Below, piece by piece: positions 39,901 through 54,900 of a stretch of 64,000 bases of DNA (positions within the stretch are counted from its first letter, which is position 1; each line of letters begins with the position of its first letter). A model generated the notes under the pieces. That model was not told the DNA's origin. It saw only the letters and a program-made list of their open reading frames with translations, and made no database searches. A program made the translations under genes and the position numbers. Origin of the DNA: Arenicola marina (lineage: Eukaryota; Annelida; Polychaeta; Arenicolidae); assembly GCA_964019135.1 (NCBI GenBank), contig OZ025263.1, positions 24,179,639 through 24,243,638 on the forward strand, in the 5' to 3' direction.

Positions 39901-42900
39901 CAACGAAGTTGATGCAATAACATTGCAGTCTATAAACCTCACACTTCTCTGCAACAAGTGTGATTTAATAACGAGGTTTCTTGACAACAATAACAGACTT
40001 AGCTCCGTTACATAAGTGCATTGTTAATAAGGGATGCATCCCAGTAAATGTGCAATGTGGAGTGAGACGTTAAGAAATATGCTTACCTGAGGGTTTCCGC
40101 ACAAAGTAGTAGTTAGTGGGGAGGTGCTCGTAAAAATCGGTCGCTCACGGTAGCGAGGGGTTGAAGAGGTCGGGGAAAACTATTTACATGATTTACATGA
40201 GAACTGTGCAGCAGCTCCTGGTGCATGCGCAGAACGAACTATTACTGATATGACAGTCGCCATCGTAACCAATAAACACGTGGAGAGGGACTTTAATAGT
40301 TTCACCGACCAATAACACCGAGGCAGGGGAGGATACGACAGTCAGACACTTACTAGGTGACGTGGTTGCTCTGGTTACAACTGGGGTGAGGGTTGATGTT
40401 GGTCCAGTGACCGTAGTAAAAATACCCGTGCTCAAGGTCGAGGTGGGTGCAAGCGATGATGACGTTACGTCAGTTGGAAGAGAGGTAGACTCAGATAAAG
40501 TGGTCCCTGATGTGGTCACATCTGTGGTCTCCGTCACCGTGGACTCGGTGGTGGCTGTGGTTGTCTCGGTGGATAAAGTGGTCCCTGATGAGGTCACACC
40601 TGTGGTCTCCGTCACTGTGAACTCGGTGGTCCCTGTGGTTGCCCCGGTGGATAAAGTGGTCCTCAATGTAGTCACAACCGTGGTCCCCGTGGACTCGGTG
40701 GTCCCTGTAGTTGTCCCGGTGGATAAAGCGGTCCCTGTGGTAGTCTCGGTAGATAAAGTGGTCCCTGATGTGGTCACACCTGTGGTCTCCGTCAGCGTGG
40801 ATTCGGTGGTCCCTGTGGTTGTCTCCGTGGACAAAGTGGTCCCTGATGTTGTCAGATCTGTGGTCTCCGTCACCGTGGACTCGGTGGTCCCTGTGGTTGT
40901 CTCGGAGGATAAAGTGGTCCCTGATGTGGTCACACCTGTGGTCTCCGTCACCGTGGACTCGGTGGTCCGTGTGGTTGTCTCGGTGGATAAAGTGGTCCCT
41001 GATGTGGTCAGATCTGTGGTCTCCGTCACCGTGGACTCGGTGGTCCCTGTGGTTGTCTCGGAGGATAAAGTGGTCCCTGATGTGGTCACACCTGTGGTCT
41101 CCGTCACCGTGGACTCGGTGGTCCCTGTGGTTGTCTGAGGAGATGAAGTGGTCCCTGATGTGGTCAGATCTGTGGTCTCCGTCACGGTGGACTCGGTGAT
41201 TCCTGTGGTTGTCTCGGTGGATAAAGTGGTTCCTGATGTTGTCACACCTGTGGTCTCCGTCACCGTGGACTCGGTGGTCCATGTGGTTGTCTCAGGGGAT
41301 AAAGTGGTCCCTGATGTGGTCAGATCTGTGGTCTCCGTCACCGTGGACTCGGTGGTCCCTGTGGTTGTCTCGGAGGATAAAGTGGTCCCTGATGTGGTCA
41401 CACCTGTGGTCTCCGTCACCGTGGACTCGGTGGTCCCTGTGGTTGTCTGAGGAGATGAAGTGGTCCCTGATGTGGTCAGATCTGTGGTCTCCGTCACGGT
41501 GGACTCGGTGATTCCTGTGGTTGTCTCGGTGGATAAAGTGGTTCCTGATGTTGTCACACCTGTGGTCTCCGTCACCGTGGACTCGGTGGTCCCTGTGGTT
41601 GTCTCAGGGGATAAAGTGGTCCCTGATGTGGTCAGATCTGTGGTCTCCGTCAATATGGACTCGGTGGTCCCTGTGGTTGCCTCGGTGGATAAAGTGGTCC
41701 CTGATGTCGTCACCCCAGTGGTCTCTGTCACCGTGGACTCAGTGGTCCCTGTGATTGTCTCGGTGGCTAAAGTGGTTCCTGATGTGGTCACACCTGTAGT
41801 CTCCGTCACCGTGGACTCGGTGGTCCCTGTGGTTGTCTCAGGGGATAAAGTGGTCCCTGATGTGGTCAGATCTGTGGTCTCCGTCACGGTGGACTCGGTG
41901 GTCCCTGTGGTTGTCTCGGTGGATAAAGTGGTTCCTGATGTTGTCACACCTGTGGTCTCCCTCACCGTTGACTCGGTGGTGGGCGCTATGGTTGTTTCGG
42001 TGGACAAAGTGGTCCCTGATGTGGCCACACCTGTGGTCTCTGTCACCGTGGACTCGGTGATCCCTGTGGTTGTCTCGGTGGACAAAGTGGTCCCTGATGT
42101 CGTCACCCCAGTGGTCTCTGTCACCGTGGACTCGGTGGTCCCTGTGGTTGTCTCGGTGGATAAAGTGGTTTCTGATGTTGTCACACCTGTGGTCTCTGTC
42201 AACGCTGACTGGGTGGTCCCTGTGGTTGTCTCGGTAGATAATGTGGTCCCTGATGTGGTCACACCTGTGGTCTCCGTCACCGTGGACTCGGTGGTCCCTG
42301 TGGTTGTCTCAGGGGATAAAGTGGTCCCTGATGTGGTCAGATCTGTGGTCTCCCTCACGGTGGACTCGGTGGTCCCTGTGGTTGTCTCGGTGGATAAAGT
42401 GGTGCCTGATGTTGTCACACCTGTGGTCTCCCTCACCGTTGACTCGGTGGTGGGCGCTATGGTTGTTTCGGTGGACAAAGTGGTCCCTGATGTGGCCACA
42501 CCTGTGGTCTTCGTCACCGTGGACTCGTTGGTCCTTGTGGTTGCCTCAGGGGATAAAGTGGTCCCTGATGTGGTCACATCTGTTGTCTCCATCACCGTGG
42601 ACTCGGTGGTCCCTGTGGTTGTCTCGGAGGATAAAGTGGTCCCTGATGTGGTCACATCTGTGGTCTCTGTCACAGTGGACTCGGTGGTCCCTGTGGTTGT
42701 CTCCGTGTATAAAGTGGTCCCTGATGTGGAGGCGGGTGAGCTTGTGGTTTCACTCAATTCTAACCCCGCTGCAAAGTCATTAGTTTACATTTAGTTTACC
42801 CATAATGATAAATTAGAAGCCTATATTAGTCTTGCCTTATGTATATATTCCGCGCACAATGAAACTGAAATACACATTCTGTAGCAATAGGTTGCAATAT

Positions 42901-45900
42901 CAGCCCTATCTGGTCACTTTAAACTTGATATATGTAAACGTAATTACGTCTTCAATACTGATGTGCGAAACTTTAAACCTATTTTTCTTCAAAGCAATCT
43001 ACAATGATATATTCACTGCAGATTTGAAAACTGCAAGACAGACATAAAGACTTTTCGAAATTTAGACGCGTTTCATCAGATGGACAGTGCGGGGAGTGAT
43101 TTTATTAGCTTCAGTAGCCAATAAGAGCGACGCAGGGAACGAGACGACCGTCAGACACTTACTAGGTGACGTGGTTGCCGTGGTTACAGCTGGGGTGAGG
43201 GTTGATGTCGGCCCAGTAACCGTGGTAAAAATATCCGTGCTCAAGGTCGACGTGGGTGCAATGGATGATGACGTTACGTCAGTTGGGAGTGAGGTAGACT
43301 CAGATGAAGTGGTCTCTGATGTGGTCACACCCGTGGTCTCCGTCACCGTCGACTCGGTGGTCCCTGTGGTTGTCTCGGTAGATAATGTGGTCCCTGATGT
43401 GGTCAGATCTGTGGTCTCCGTCACGGTGGACTCGGTGGTTCCTGTGGTTGTCTCGGTGGATAAAGTGGTCCCTGATGTGGTCACACCTGTGGTCTCCGTC
43501 ACCGTGGACTCGGTGGTGGGCGCTATGGTTGTTTCGGTGGACAAAGTGGTCCCTGATGTTGTCACACCTGTGGTCTCCCTCACCGTTGACTCGGTGGTGG
43601 GCGCTATGGTTGTTTCGGTGGACAAAGTGGTCCCTGATGTGGTCACATCTGTGGTCTCTGTCACCGTGGACTCGGTGGTCCCTGTGGTTGTCTCGGAGGA
43701 TAAAGTGGTCCCTGATGTGGTCACATCTGTGGTCTCCGTCACCGCTAACTCGGTGGTCCCTGTGGTTGTCTCTGTAGATAATGTGGTCCCTGATGTGGTC
43801 ACACCTGTGGTCTCCGTCACCGTGGACTCGGTGGTCCCTGTGGTTGTCTCGGTGGATAAAGTGGTCCCTGATGTAGACAGATCTGTGGCTTCCGTCACCG
43901 TGGACTCGGTGGTCCCTGTGGTTGTCTCGGTGGATAAAGTGGTCCCTGATGTGGTCACACCTGTGATCTCCGTCACCGTGGACTCGGTGGTCCCTGTGGT
44001 TGTCTCGGTAGATAATGTGGTCCCTGATGTGGTCACACCCGTGGTCTCCGTCACAGTGGACTCTGTGGTCCCTGTGGTTGTCTCCGTGGATAAAGTGGTC
44101 CCTGATGTGGACAGATCTGTGGTCTCCGTCACAGTGGACTCGGTGGTCTCTGTGGTTGTCTCGGTGGATAAAGTGGTTCCTAATGTGGTCACACCTGTGG
44201 TCTCTGTCACCGTGGACTCGGTGGTGGGCGCTAAGGTTGTTTCGGTGGACAAAGTGGTCCCTGATGTGGTCACACCTGTGGTCTCCGTCACAGTGGACTC
44301 GGTGGTCCCTGTGGTTGTCTCGGTGGATAAAGTGGTTCCTGATGTGGTCACACCTGTGGTCTCCGTCACCGTGGACTCGGTGGTCCCTGCGGTTGTCTCG
44401 GCGGACAAAGTGGTCCCTGATGTGGTCACACCTGTGGTCTCCGTCACCGTGGACTCGGTGGTCCCTGTGGTTGTCTCCGTGGATAAAGTGGTCCCTGATG
44501 TGGTCACATCTGTGGTCTCTGTCACCGTGGACTCGGTGGTCCCTGTGGTTGTCTCAGGGGATAAAGTGGTCCCTGATGTGGTCAGATCTGTGGTCTCCGT
44601 CACGGTGGACTCGGTGGTTCCTGTGGTTGTCTCGGTAGATAATGTGGTCCCTGATGTGGTCACACCTGTGGTCTCCGTCACCGTGGACTCGGTGGTCCCT
44701 GTGGTTGTCTCAGGGGATAAAGTGGTCCCTGATGTGGTCACACCTGTGGTCTCCGTCACGGTGGACTCGGTGGTTCCTGTGGTTGTCTCGGTGGATAAAG
44801 TGGTTCCTGATGTTGTCACACCTGTGGTCTCCGTCACCGTGGACTCGGTGGTCCCTGTGGTTGTCACGGTAGATAATGTGGTCCCTGTGGTTGTCACGGT
44901 AGATAATGTGGTCCCTGATGTGGTCACACCTGTGGTCTCCGTCACCGTGGATTCGGTAGTCCCTGTGGTTGTCTCGGTGGATAAAGCGGTCTCTGATGTG
45001 GAGGCGGGTGAGCTTGTGGTTTCACTCAATTCTAACCCCGCTGCAAAGTCATTAGTTTACATTTAGTTTACCCATAACGATAAATTAGAAGCCTATATTA
45101 GTCTTGCCTTATGTATATATTTCGCGCACAATGAAACTGAAATACACATTCTGTAGCAATAGGTTGCAATATCAGCCCTATCTGGTCACTTTAAACTTGA
45201 TATATGTAAACGTAACTACGTCTTCAATACTGATGTGCGAAACTTTAAACCTATTTTTCATCAAAGCAATATACAATGAAATATATGCACTGCAGATTTG
45301 AAAACTGCAAGACAGACATAGAGACTTTTCGAAATTTAGACGCGTTTCATCAGATGGACAGTGCGGGGAGTGATTTTATTAGCTTCAGTAGCCAATAAGA
45401 GCGACGCAGGGAACGAGACGACCGTCAGACACTTACTAGGTGACGTGGTTGCCGTGGTTACAGCTGGGGTGAGGGTTGATGTCGGCCCAGTAACCGTGGT
45501 AAAAATATCCGTGCTCAAGGTCGACGTGGGTGCAATCGATGATGACGTTACGTCAGTTGGGAGTGAGGTAGACTCAGATGAAGTGGTCCCTGATGTGGTC
45601 AGATCTGTGGTCTCCGTCACGGTGGACTGGGTGGTCCCTGTGGTTGTCTCGGTGGATAAAGTGGTTCCTGATGTGGTCACATCTGTGGTCTCCGTCACCG
45701 TGGACTCGGTGGTCCCTGTGGTTGTCTCGGTGGACAAAGTGGTCCCTGATGTGGTCACACCTGTGGTCTCCGTCACCGTGGACTCGGTGGTCCCTGTGGT
45801 TGTCTCGGTGGATAAAGTGGTTCCTGATGTTGTCACACCTGTGGTCTCCGTCACCGTAGACTCGGTGGTCCCTGTGGCTGTCTCTGTAGATAAAGTGGTC

Positions 45901-48900
45901 CCTGATGTGGTCACACCCGTGTTCTCCGTCACAGTGGACTCGGTGGTCCCTGTGGTTGTCTCGGTAGATAATGTGGTCCCTGATGTGGTCACACCCGTGG
46001 TCTTCGTCACAGTGGACTCGGTGGTCCCTGTGGTTGTCTCCGTGGATAAAGGGGTCCCTGATGTGGACAGATCTGTGGTCTCCGTCACAGTGGACTCGGT
46101 GGTCTCTGTGGTTGTCTCGGTGGATAAAGTGGTTCCTGATGTGGTCACACCTGTGGTCTCCGTCACCGTGGACTCGGTGGTGGGCGCTAAGGTTGTTTTG
46201 GTGGACAAAGTGGTCCCTGATGTGGTCACACCTGTGGTCTCCGTCACAGTGGACTCGGTGGTCCCTGTGGTTGTCTCGGTGGATAAAGTGGTTCCTGATG
46301 TGGTCACATCTGTGGTCTCCGTCACCGTGGACTTGGTGGTCCCTTTGGTTGCCTCGGTGGATAAAGTGGTCCCTGATGTGGTCACATCTGTGGTCTCCGT
46401 CACCGTGGACTCGGTGGTCCCTGTGGTTGTCTCGGTGGATAAAGTGGTCCCTGATGTGGTCACATCTGTGGTCTCCGTCACCGTGGACTCGGTGGTGGGC
46501 GCTGTGGTTGTCTCGGTGGATAAAGTGGTCCCTGATGTGGTCACATCTGTGGTCTCCGTCACCGTGGACTCGGTGGTCCCTGTGGTTGTCTCGGTGGATA
46601 AATTGGTCCCTGATGTGGTCACATCTGTGGTCTCCGTCACCTTGGACTCGGTGGTCCCTGTGGTTGTCTCGGTGGATAAAGTGGTCCCTGATGTGGTTAC
46701 ATCTGTGGTCTCCGTCACCGTGGACTCGGTGGTCCCTGTGGTTGTCTCGGTGGATAAAGTGGTCCCTGATGTGGTCACACCTGTGGTCTCTGTCACCATG
46801 GACTCGGTGTTGGGCTCTGTGATTGTCTCGGTGGATAAAGTGGTCCCTGATGTGGTCACACCTGTGGTCTCCGTCACCGTGGACTCGGTGATCCCTGTGG
46901 TTGTCTCGGTGGACAAAGTGGTCCCTGATGTGGTCACACCTGTGGTGATAGATGCGGTTTTGTGGTTTCACATTAACTTGCGCTAGCTGTACCAATGCTG
47001 CGCTCTGTTAACTCTAGTGTAATAAGTACAGTACATCATGTTAATGCGTCTAGTATTAGTTGTCCCATTAATAAATAATCCTCTAATTTGGACACTGAAA
47101 TAAAAAAAAATCTGTTCTATTGGATACGACAAGTGATCATGGGAATTGAGCTATGAGTTAAGTCGCATAATTTAGTCCGTAAGTTCGTTCGCTTATCTTA
47201 TCGTCATGTATTGTTCTAATTTAATTATCTTTCAGGCATGAAGATACAATATAGTGTCAGCGCTAAATAAATAAATAAAATATAAAGTATGTATAGGACA
47301 CACAATATGTGGTATAACATCCCGCATTAAGCGTTGGGACCGTACCCGGGAGCTTTAGTGCTAAAGGCCCAATTACGGCTCCTCTCGCGCTGTGGTTTTC
47401 ACTAACTTCTAGCACCTATTGCATGTATCAGTAATGAAGGGGATGACAAGTTTTTCACTGCAATTACTCTGTCAAAGTCTCAGAACATCTAATGTGGCAT
47501 ATTTAGTGACGCATCTCCGCAATATTCTACAAACTAACGTATGAATGTCAGGCTTCTAAGTTTCTGCACGCCATCAAGTGTGTGCTTCACTATCAGGCCT
47601 TGATATGTGTGTACCGAGCCACACGGATGGCGACAGTGTCTGTTTCTGTGCAGGCTCAAGACTCAATTCCCTCGTTCCATACATTGGAGTCAATGGCGGT
47701 TTACTTGACACGTATGCTTGTATGTTCCATTCTTAGAAGTCAGACGATGATTATCAAACCAACTAACAGACGTCAGTGGTTTAATTGCGGCGAAACAAAA
47801 CATACATACGTCACTGAGTGTTGTCAGTAATAACATTACGGATGTTGGCACGTGAAAGATTGGTGGGCGTCATACAATTGTGCATATGTTAATATACAAA
47901 CATAGAAGAAAGAATCAATGCAATCGTTATAGTCCGAGCCAAGAAGGTGTAAGCCTAGACCGAAATAGTACATACAAATCATTATGCATAATACAACTTT
48001 GAAAGCGGAAGCAATATGACGAAAAGTTAAATGTGAACAACATCTGTCATCGTATGACAGAATAATGCATTAAAGGTGGCGCCTTCATGGCCACATCGCT
48101 GTGATGTATCTTTGACTAGTCTAAGACACTTACCGGTAGCGGTTTCAGCAACGGTTGTTGTGGGTTTAACTGAAGGATAGGTAAAAATTGTATTTCCAGT
48201 GGGTGAAGTGGTCACACCAGTGGTCTCCGTCAAAGTGGTTTCCGTGGTAGCCGGAGTAGTGGTTTCTGTGGTAATTGTGCTTCCAGATGTTGACGGCAAG
48301 CTGCTGATGGTACTGGACGTTTCTTTTACACTCGTTGTTTCTGTTTTAATAAGACACATCACATGCTGGCGACATCAAAATATAAAAGACTGCACATGGT
48401 TTCTAAGCGCTTGAATCGGAAGCAAAACCTGCAATAGGAGTGACTACAGCCTATGAAACAGATGCGGCGTGACACATCTAGGAAAAATCGCAGATCGAAA
48501 GAACAAAACCCACCGTAGAAAACGTAAAGAAGGTGGAGAAAAATACGTATTTAATATCATTCAAACGACCAGATGCACTTACAATCTGATTGCTATGCTG
48601 AGTCATTTGCAGAATGGTAATTAGGGCACAAATTATGTCTTCATTGGATTCACAATAAATGCTCGGCGGCGATGTGCGTATAATATACATATTATCAATA
48701 GTGACGTCACAACGAAAAGCACATTAAGTACTAAACATTGAAGTTCCTGCTTTTACTAAAAAATAGTTGACTGATCATAGTTTGAAGCGAACTGCCTAGA
48801 AAACCCGAAAAAAGCCAGAGGAATTTGCTCGAGGTTGATCTTGCGATGAAGGCATGTGGAGCGAGGTAGAGATGACTGGGGGAGCAAAGAGAGAGATAGG

Positions 48901-51900
48901 GCACTGTTCTGCAGTGAGGCTATACTATGTGAGCACCACACCGACAAGTAGCAGCTGACCTGTTTGGGAGACCGTGATTGTGGTTTCCGTTTCCGTGGTG
49001 ATAGGACTGGTCGTTGACGTGGGCACCTCTGTTGACGACCAACGTATGTTCCGTCAAACCAACGGTAATGTAACGCTCAGACAACGTGAATACAACGTTG
49101 ACAACCTAACGCAGGGTATTGGCGGCACCAACGCATTGTAAAATGTAGGTTAAGGGCAAAACTGGAAAAATAGCTTGAACTCCGACTAAGGTACGGAAAT
49201 GTATAACATGGGAGGACACCTGGGGATGAAGATAAACTGAATATAAGATGAAGAAAAAGAAGGCAGGTGGCTGGTGCCACTGGAGAGCGTGGTCGTCAGT
49301 GTTCATGGGAGCTCAAGCTACGCTACATGATATTGCTACTTCAAATTAAATGATACATGACAGGCCAATAGTTATTAAAAATAAAAGTGAGTAAATGTGA
49401 TCTCTTGTTGGTCTATGGTGTCCGTAACAACTACTGGCAAAAACCAAATATGCGCAACAGGCCCATAAACATGATGATTTGGGGATTATTATTAATATTC
49501 GTATGACGTCATGTACTACTAATAGGGTTATGAAGTCTCGTTCGCCCAGAATTCCGATTTACTCATTTTGTGGACAAACAAGCACGTGTTTGGAACGAGT
49601 TTATAATCACTGCGCACATTGGTATCCCGACTATCTGTGACGTAGGCGTGACCTGCATGTTACGCAAAGAGAGTGACTGGGAACCAGACTACCTGCGCAA
49701 GAGCCAGGTGCCGAGGGGTGGGTCCATTGCGGAAGGCCTAGCGATACGAATAAGAATATTTAAGAAATATAGCTGCACAAAACGGATAGACGACATAGTT
49801 TTCCTTTATTTGCGCCATCACAATGATGAATATTCGTTACGACCGGCCAACACGGCTAAGAAACGAACGTTTATTTGTATATCCTACGAAAACGAGGCGT
49901 TATGACGTCAGACGGATTATCTCCGGTGACAACGTTGGCGCAACGCTTCAAACAGAAAACTTACAAATAATGATAAAGCTTGGTCTTTTCGGGATCTAAA
50001 AGTGATATTGTATATGAAAACGTCCAACTGATCTTATTTTGCCTTTACATGTGGTTTAATGACGCATCCGTATGTTGTTACTCCATGCACTGCACATTTT
50101 GACAGCGGAATGGCTAAGTCGATCATTTGCTCTCGCCACATTTGTTACCGCGGAGGCACGTGAAACTCTGTGACGTCACTCGTGAAAGCCCGGGTGCAGG
50201 GCCAAATTTAGAACGCTATTTTTAGCTTTCGAGTGTTTTGAAGACGGATTTTTCCTTGCATATTCCCAAAGTTCTGCGCTTCATCACCTCTAAATATTTT
50301 AACGTATACCTTCCAAAGCTATGTTTAGTGAAATGGTACTCATAGTCTTTAGAATAAACCTGGAAAGAAATTGACCTATAGGTGCCTATACTTCAACATG
50401 GAGCACGTGTGTTTGTTTGTCCCCAAACCTGAAGTCTCACGGCCCGATCGCGGGAACTGTACAGCCCTATACCGTGGGCCAAGGGCCTCCTGGTGACAAT
50501 GCTTAAAAGTGTGACATTTTAGTTTTCTAATTATTGTCATAACGATAAAAACAAAAGGTCTGATTTTCCTGCATGTTTTAAAGTAGATCTTTCTGTGAAG
50601 TGGTATCAACGCTGTCATGGGGCCTTTGACGCCTAATGCTATATCTAAGACAGGCGATCTTATATATGACGGAGCGTTGGGGGAGACCAACCACTCACTA
50701 CCTTAACGTGTTCGCACTATACAATATCCTGCAGAGCGCATTTTTTATGCAATAGAGATCGAAGCATGCAAGACGCAAGACAAGATCACTGACTCGACCC
50801 CGATCTATAGTAATCCGCCAATGACGTTATCTAGCCCAGGGTGACCAACGATGAATAACGAGCCACGATGGCCTGCTACAGGTCAATGTTGGGCCGATAT
50901 GTTATGCCCTCAACAGTCCTTTGATATAAAAACAATGTACAATAAAAATGTATCATGCATTTCGCATTATATGTGTTTACTTACAGGTATATTATGAAAC
51001 CACTATATGTTTATTTCTCATGTAATTGTAGGTAGACAGATTAGCGTTGACTTTTACCAAATATGTTGCTGTCACAATAGTTTGTCTGCAACTCAAAAGT
51101 TGGTTTCGTTTCTGTTTGGAAAAAAAGAGAGGTTTCACCGCGGAGCACGCGACTTACCAGAGGTGGTCGCTGTGGCTGTCGATGTTGGGAGGGTGATGGT
51201 ACTGAATTCATCCGTGGTTTGGGTGGTACTTCCAGCAGTGACTTCAGTGGTACTCCCGGTGCTTAGGACGCCTGATGTGGTCACACCTGTGGTCCCTGTC
51301 ACTGTGGACTCGGTGGTCCCTGTGGTTGTCTCGGTGGATAAAGTGGTCCCTGATGTGGTCACACCCGTGGTCTCCGTCACCCTGGATTCCGTGGTACCTG
51401 GGGTTGCCTCGGTGGATAAAGTGGTCCCTGATGTGGTCACACCTGTGGTCTCCGTCACCGTGGACTCTGTGGTCCCTGTGGTTGTTTCGGTGGACAAAGT
51501 GGTCCCTGATGTGGTCACACCTGTGGTCTCCGTCATCGTGGACTCCGTGGTCCCTGTGGTTGTTTCGGTGGACAAAGTGGTCCCTGATGTGGTCACACCT
51601 GTCGTCTCCGTCACCGTGGACTCGGTGGTGGGCGCTGTGGTTTTTTCGGTGGACAAAGTGGTACCTGATGTGGTCACACCTGTGGTTTCTGTCACTGTGG
51701 ACTCGGTGGTGGGCGCTGTGGTTGTCTCAGTGGATAAAGTGGTTCCTGATGTTGTCACAACTGTGGTCTCCGTCACCGTGGACTCGGTGGTGGGCGCTGT
51801 GGTTGTCTCGGTGGATAAAGTGGTCCCTGATGTGGTCGCACCTGTGGTCTCCGTCACCGTGGACTCTGTGGTCCCTGTGGTTGTTTCGGTGGACAAAGTG

Positions 51901-54900
51901 GTCCCTGATGTGGTCACACCTGTGGTCTCTGTCACTGTGGATTCGGTGGTGGGCGCTGTGGTTGTCTCAGTGGATAAAGTGGTTCCTGATGTTGTCACAA
52001 CTGTGGTCTCCGTCACCGTGGACTCGGTGGTGGGCGCTGTGGTTGTCTCGGTGGATAAAGTGGTTCCTGATGTGGTCACACCTGGGGTTTCGGTAGTTCC
52101 TGACGTCGTTGTAGCCGTGGTTTCGCGGCTTGTGGTGGCAGTTGTACTAGTTGGCACTGCAGGTTTACATTGCAAAGTTACATTTCAATTTCATTCCAAT
52201 TTCTATTCAAACGTGCCTCATAATGGACCGTTAACATGAAAGGAAAGCCATCACAGATATTTAAATTATATAGCCTCCTCAAACGACCATACACTTGCAA
52301 TCAGACGGGACTTGTTTTTACATAATGCGATGGTATTGCAAGCACAAAGTATATCTTTAAATTTGATTGTCCATAAATAAGTACAGCGGCTGCGTAGTGT
52401 GCATATAATACACATCTAGTCACCAGTGACGCCATAACAAACGCTACAATAATCACCAACAATTTAAATTCCTGCTTTTGTTTTAAAGGTTTACTGATCA
52501 AAGATTGAAGCGGACAATCCAGGGTGTCCGAAGAAGGCATGGGGAGCGAGGTAGAGGTGACTGAGCAAAGAGAGAGATAGGGCGATGTTCTTTAATAAGG
52601 CTAGACCATGTGAGCATCACATCGACAAGTGGCAGCTGACCTGTCTCCGAGGCCGTGATTGTGCTTTCCGTTTCCGTGGTGATGGGACGGGTCGTAGTAG
52701 GCGTGGTTTCAACGCTGGTTGTGGCCGTTGTAGTAGTTGGCACTGCAGGTTCACATTGGAAAGTTACAAACCATAGCAACTTCTGTTCAAATGTGTCTCA
52801 TCAAGGACAGACATGAAAGAATTCCTAAACATATTAAAGCTGTATAATAACTCAAGTAAAACTTGACTACAAGAAAGTGTGTCACTCCAGCTAGCCCTTC
52901 CGCCAGTCGCTACCTATCAGCCTTATGGCGAATGAGTAGGGTGGATACATTGACAATTCCCTGATGATCAGCTTGGTTCCAACCCGGAAGTGGAAATACT
53001 AGTCGCAATCATGGCATTTATATAACGTTGATATGAAATTGAAAGAAACGTCCATGCTTTTGAGGTGATAGCACACTGTGCAAGTAATATCCGACTGCTA
53101 ATACTGCATTCCAATCGAATGAATTACGATACGCATGCCCATATATATCTATCTGACACAATGCAATTTAGACCACCATATGTAAAATGAACCTGATATT
53201 ACAAAAAGTAAATGTAAAAGTAATAATGAAAAAATATTGATGACAGGTTTGACCTCGTAGCACTCACGCTTCTGCACGTCTTTGCGGTTTGAAATGCGCA
53301 CCAGAAACGCAATAAAGGTCAAAAGCAAACAGCACTGCATGAGCGCTGGAAGGTGAGGAACTGTTAGCATTGAGCACGACGCGAGTTAGCCCGGGTAAAA
53401 TGCACTGACCGGTCTGCGAAGCTGTAATCGTGGTCTCCGTGGCGGTCGTAATGGGACTTGTCGTGGATACCGCTGTCGATCCTAAAATGAAAGTCACATG
53501 GTTTCTCAAGAAATTGCGACATTAATCTGATGGGCGAAATAGATGTGCATAAGTTGGTACGAGGGTATAATATCCTAGTACGTACATGGGCACATGGTTG
53601 ATAATTTATGCGTGGCATGGCGGAAGATCAAAATGATCACAGCTTGCTTAAGACATAGAAACAACTGTAAATATGCATGAAGTTGGTATGTCATATGGCA
53701 TTCACAGAGGCTAGGGAGCTAAATTCTAAACGACAAAAACTAGCACACAAGGGACATAATTTACCATAGCAGAGGCAGCAGCAGTTGGACAGATACACAC
53801 GCTACAAACAGTGTCACCATGGTGCAAACACCACCCATAGACAAAAGGCACGATGTTGTAATCCTGTACCAAGATTACATTTGTCGATATGTGGTTATGT
53901 GGCTATCGTTTCTGCATCTAAATATCTATATATGTACATATATGAAAATGTGAGAACGAGGCACCCATATGGGTCACACGCGATGGCATGGAGAAATGTA
54001 AGTGAGCCAAAGCACCACGTCATACAAAACAGATACCCGGCTCTACCCCGCGTGTGAGGCGACGAAGAGAGGCTGCACACATTCAGCAGATGAATAGGTT
54101 ATGACAAGCGCTCATCCTAATAAATCGGCTACATAAGACTAATATAAGCTACTCAGCAACACGTGTGTGTTAATCCCATCCATTACGAGACGATTGCCTG
54201 TATTTGTAAACTATCAGGGGCGGCTTTACGCCAATTAAATCGCAAACCAGAAACTAAAACAGGATAAGTTCTAAAAGCAAATACGTTCTCGTGGTGGTGT
54301 GAAGGAAATTCCCACCTCTAACTTTTTTCCCGACAACGCATTAAGTATGCGACGTTGGAGGAGGTTAAATGATAACACGATGAAAGCCAAACAAATTCAC
54401 AGACACGACGACATGATAACACAATGCAATCAAATCAATGGGTAATCGTTAGGACTTGAAGCAACTACCACAGGTACGATGACATGATAACACAATGAAA
54501 GCCAAATCAATCATATCAATTGTCAATCGTTAGAAAACTTGAAGCCAATTACCCACACGATCACTTGGTTAAGGCGATATAGACGGAACTGTCAGGTCCA
54601 TTGTGGATGAAGAGCCAGAGGCCACGAAGTTAGTTTAGAATTCTGCTACTCTAATTCGAAGACAGGTGTATGGATTTAACCTATGACGCCATAGGAACCA
54701 GTAAACGCGTTACCTCTAATTCCCGGTCATATATCTAAAAGCGTTGGCAGGCCTAGCCATCTACCGAACACTGCCCTAATAACCTTACCAGTGGTTTCGC
54801 CAGAAGTACTCGAAACGAAGGTTTCACTGGTGCTTTCTAGGGAAACTGTGGTCCCTGATGTGGTCACACCTGTGGTCTCCGTCACCGTGGACTCGGTGGT

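Larger units (their letters stand above)
38872..39985. repeat. 561-bp direct duplication carrying a mini-exon
   Basis: Two adjacent copies (about 38872-39432 and 39433-39985) share exon, flanking intron, the CGCGCATGCGCGTTGTGAT block and the CACACTTCTCTGCAACAAG end. They give exons e16 and e15. Confidence 0.92.

Noticed and set aside
40491..46995. His/Asp/Arg-rich minus frames (DHRVHGDGDHRCDHIRDHF)
   Set aside because: An alternate frame of the same 78-nt units. It does not join neighbouring exons and lacks the conserved unique ends.
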